Positions 4,538 to 6,422 of a DNA stretch of 6,422 bases are shown here, piece by piece. Numbering within the stretch: position 1 is the first letter of the stretch; the number at the start of each line of letters is the position of its first letter. The stretch covers positions 1 to 6,422 of the forward strand of contig JBBQNC010000223.1 in NCBI GenBank assembly GCA_038329555.1, written 5' to 3'. The stretch is from JALYUA01 sp038329555. Its GTDB lineage: Bacteria; Acidobacteriota; Thermoanaerobaculia; UBA5066; Gp7-AA6. The notes under the pieces were generated by a model, which saw only the letters and a program-made list of their open reading frames with translations, was not told the origin of the DNA and searched no databases. Position numbers and translations under genes: made by a program.

Positions 4538-6422
4538 ACTCTCCCGACCGCTCCGGCTCCAGCACCATCGTCTTCTCCGGCGTTCCGCCGAGCGTGAAGT
4601 CCCGACCCCCCCTCCACGCGGGCAGCAGATCCCGGTACCCCTTCTCGAACGGGTTGCCCGACTGCCCCGTGGTGTGCACGTACCGGGCGCCCGCGAGATC
4701 CGCGAAGTCCACGATCTGGCGGTAGCTCGGGCCGTCCGTCATCCGGAACGACCCGTCGCGGCGGTAGGCTCCGACGTTGACCGTCGAGGCATCGCCGCCC
4801 TGGCCCGTCTCGAGGCTGAACAACCGTGAGAGGACGGGGACCCCGTCGAAGGCGGCATGGGGAAAGCGCGCCCGATGGAGCCGCTCCCAGCGCCATGAGG
4901 CGGCGTCCGGTCCGAGACGCTGGCGCAGGAGAGCCACCGCGCGAGCGAGGGTCGCGGTCTGGAAGTTTCCGCACGTCTCCCGCCGGGGAGTCCGGACGTC
5001 GTCGCACCACGGTGACTCCGTCGTGAGCGCCACGATGAGGAAACGCGACCGCGTCGAAGGGGCCGCGGGCTCCCGCAGCTCGTCTTCGGGCATCGTCGAG
5101 AGCGCCGCGTACCACGCCGCGTAGATCGCCGCGGGCAGCGATTCCGGGGAGAAGTCGCCGCTCCAGCCGCGCAGGCGGTCGAGCGCGGCGCGGCTCGGCG
5201 CGTCGGCCGGCCTGGTCTTCAACAGGATCGGCAGCAGGTCGCGCGCCTGGTAGGACACCCGGTCGAGCTGAATCGCTCTCACCTCGTCCACGGACAGGCG
5301 CGGCACGGCGAGGATCCGGTCCTCGATCCGCCGGGCCCGGTACGGCTCGGCCCAGTCCGCGTTGAACGGATGGGGATATGTGTCCGAAACGACGCGATGG
5401 TTGGCGGTCACGACGTAGCCGCGGGACGGATCCAGAGTCCGGGGCAGGGCCGAGAAGGGGATGAACCCTGACCAGTCGTCGGCCCCCTCGCCGGAGACGG
5501 GGAGTAGACCCTTCGACTTCGGGCGGATCGGGATCGCTCCCGACGCCGTGTACCCGATGTGTCCGGCGGTGTCGGCGTAAACGAAGTTCTGGCCGGGGCA
5601 GTGGAGGAGGGAGACGCCCGCGAGGAACTCTTCCCAGTCGCCGGCCCGGTCGATCGCCAGGAACGCTTCACCGGTGCGGTCACCCGGATCGAGACCGGTC
5701 CATCGCAGCGCCACCGGGCCGCCGAGCCGATCGGCTCCCGTGAGCACCTCCGTCACGACGGGGCCGTGGACGGTCGAACGGACGTCCAGTCGGATGTCTG
5801 GTCCTCCGCGCACGCGAATGACCTCCGTCCGGCGGTCGAAGGCCAGCGAACGGCCCTGCCAGAGGTATCGGCTGCCGTCGGCGGGATCCGGCCGCTCGAC
5901 GAAGAGGTCCTGAACGTCCGGCTCGAGGTTCGTGAGCCCCCACGCGATCCGCGCGTTGCGGCCGATCACGACGCCGGGCAGACCGGGCAGTGTCGCGCCC
6001 TCGACGGTCAACCCGGGCGCCTCGAGTCGCGCGAGGTACCAGATCGACGGCGTGCGCAGCCCGAGGTGAGGGTCGTTGGCAAGGATGGGACGCCCGGACC
6101 GGGTCCGCGAGCCCGCCAGGACCCAGGCGTTGCTTCCGACCGTCTCGCCTCCGAACCCGAATCGCTCGAGGCCGCCGGCGGCGAGGGCAAAAGGGTCGGG
6201 GCCGTCTTCCTCACGCATGCCCGTCCGCGGGGCCGCGGACTCAACGGCGGGGCTCGCCGGGGCCGTCGCTCTCGCCCCGCTCCACTCGTCATCTCGGAGG
6301 ATGGTCGGAAGCGGCGGTCCCGAGGGCAGCAGCTCCGCGGCCCGCTGGGGCCCGACGGTTGCGACGAGTCGGGCGCGACGGATCTCAGCCCCGGCGTTTC
6401 CCGACAGGTCCCACGCCATGAG
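4536..6422 (-). CDS. Penicillin acylase family protein (N-terminal Ser hydrolase), 5' partial
   Basis: A periplasmic-type amidohydrolase made as one chain that cuts itself into alpha and beta subunits. The N-terminus is outside the window: the first visible residues, LMAWDLSGN, match an internal family motif, so the ATG at 6419 is not a start and a signal peptide plus early alpha chain should lie beyond. Numbered from that Met: Pro/Ala-rich spacer about 33-75; self-cleavage Gly95|Ser96 in GSNAW, Ser96 being the beta-subunit nucleophile (codon 6132-6134); NDPHLG 115-120; WGLTN 160-164 followed by the likely calcium-site DVQD 168-171; HGP 218-220; catalytic Asn340 in TANHR; Arg cluster 361-364; C-terminal GQSGNP 585-590. 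His118, 22 residues after the nucleophile, replaces the Gln of E. coli penicillin G acylase, as in acyl-homoserine-lactone and cephalosporin-type acylases. Penicillin is therefore unlikely to be the natural substrate, which remains unknown. The gene converges on the LolD-like gene. Family assignment is very secure. Confidence -1.
   Translation of the reverse strand, partial: LMAWDLSGNAGAEIRRARLVATVGPQRAAELLPSGPPLPTILRDDEWSGARATAPASPAVESAAPRTGMREEDGPDPFALAAGGLERFGFGGETVGSNAWVLAGSRTRSGRPILANDPHLGLRTPSIWYLARLEAPGLTVEGATLPGLPGVVIGRNARIAWGLTNLEPDVQDLFVERPDPADGSRYLWQGRSLAFDRRTEVIRVRGGPDIRLDVRSTVHGPVVTEVLTGADRLGGPVALRWTGLDPGDRTGEAFLAIDRAGDWEEFLAGVSLLHCPGQNFVYADTAGHIGYTASGAIPIRPKSKGLLPVSGEGADDWSGFIPFSALPRTLDPSRGYVVTANHRVVSDTYPHPFNADWAEPYRARRIEDRILAVPRLSVDEVRAIQLDRVSYQARDLLPILLKTRPADAPSRAALDRLRGWSGDFSPESLPAAIYAAWYAALSTMPEDELREPAAPSTRSRFLIVALTTESPWCDDVRTPRRETCGNFQTATLARAVALLRQRLGPDAASWRWERLHRARFPHAAFDGVPVLSRLFSLETGQGGDASTVNVGAYRRDGSFRMTDGPSYRQIVDFADLAGARYVHTTGQSGNPFEKGYRDLLPAWRGGRDFTLGGTPEKTMVLEPERSGE

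Noticed and set aside
6417..6419. ATG as the true start of the acylase
   Set aside because: The preceding codon is Leu, and LMAWDLSGN matches an internal segment of the alpha chain; the acylase would otherwise lack a signal peptide and most of the alpha subunit.

Overview
The window is GC-rich and densely coded, with long spurious antisense frames, GTG starts and four-base stop/start overlaps. It encodes a cleaved-signal TolC-type outer-membrane protein, so the host is a diderm (Gram-negative) bacterium. The base composition and the TolC / Yip1-family / LolD-type ATPase neighbourhood fit Acidobacteriota or a similar environmental phylum. That assignment is inference; no rRNA or marker gene is present to settle it.

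Layout, left to right. (1) Bases 1-232: the last 76 codons of an OppD/DppD-type peptide ABC transporter ATPase, whose stop overlaps the GTG start of (2) an OppF/DppF-type ATPase (229-1239). These are the last two genes of a peptide-import operon. (3) Bases 1240-1385: an intergenic leader with a weak -10-like hexamer, one copy of a short diverged repeat, and a good ribosome binding site. (4) Bases 1386-4523: a second + strand group of a TolC-family outer-membrane efflux protein, a five-helix Yip1-family membrane protein overlapping it by four bases, and, after a 61-base gap, a LolD/MacB-type ABC ATPase. A rho-independent terminator closes this group. (5) Bases 4536-6422, minus strand: a convergent penicillin acylase family (N-terminal serine hydrolase) gene whose 5' end lies beyond the window.

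How they work together: the first two ATPases energise uptake of peptides or similar solutes through permeases that should lie upstream. The TolC / Yip1 / ATPase group looks like part of an envelope export or lipoprotein-transport machine, but it has neither the MacB/FtsX-type permease nor the HlyD-type adaptor that such ATPases normally need, so those parts must be encoded elsewhere or are lost. The acylase probably hydrolyses amide bonds in the periplasm and is not obviously linked to the export group.

The points most worth following are the incomplete export cassette, the structured 61-base gap before the LolD-like gene (two mutually exclusive hairpins that both cover the Shine-Dalgarno sequence), and a 31-base element found in opposite orientations in the two main intergenic gaps. 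I found no tRNA, rRNA, CRISPR array, insertion sequence or clear sign of a recent mobile element.
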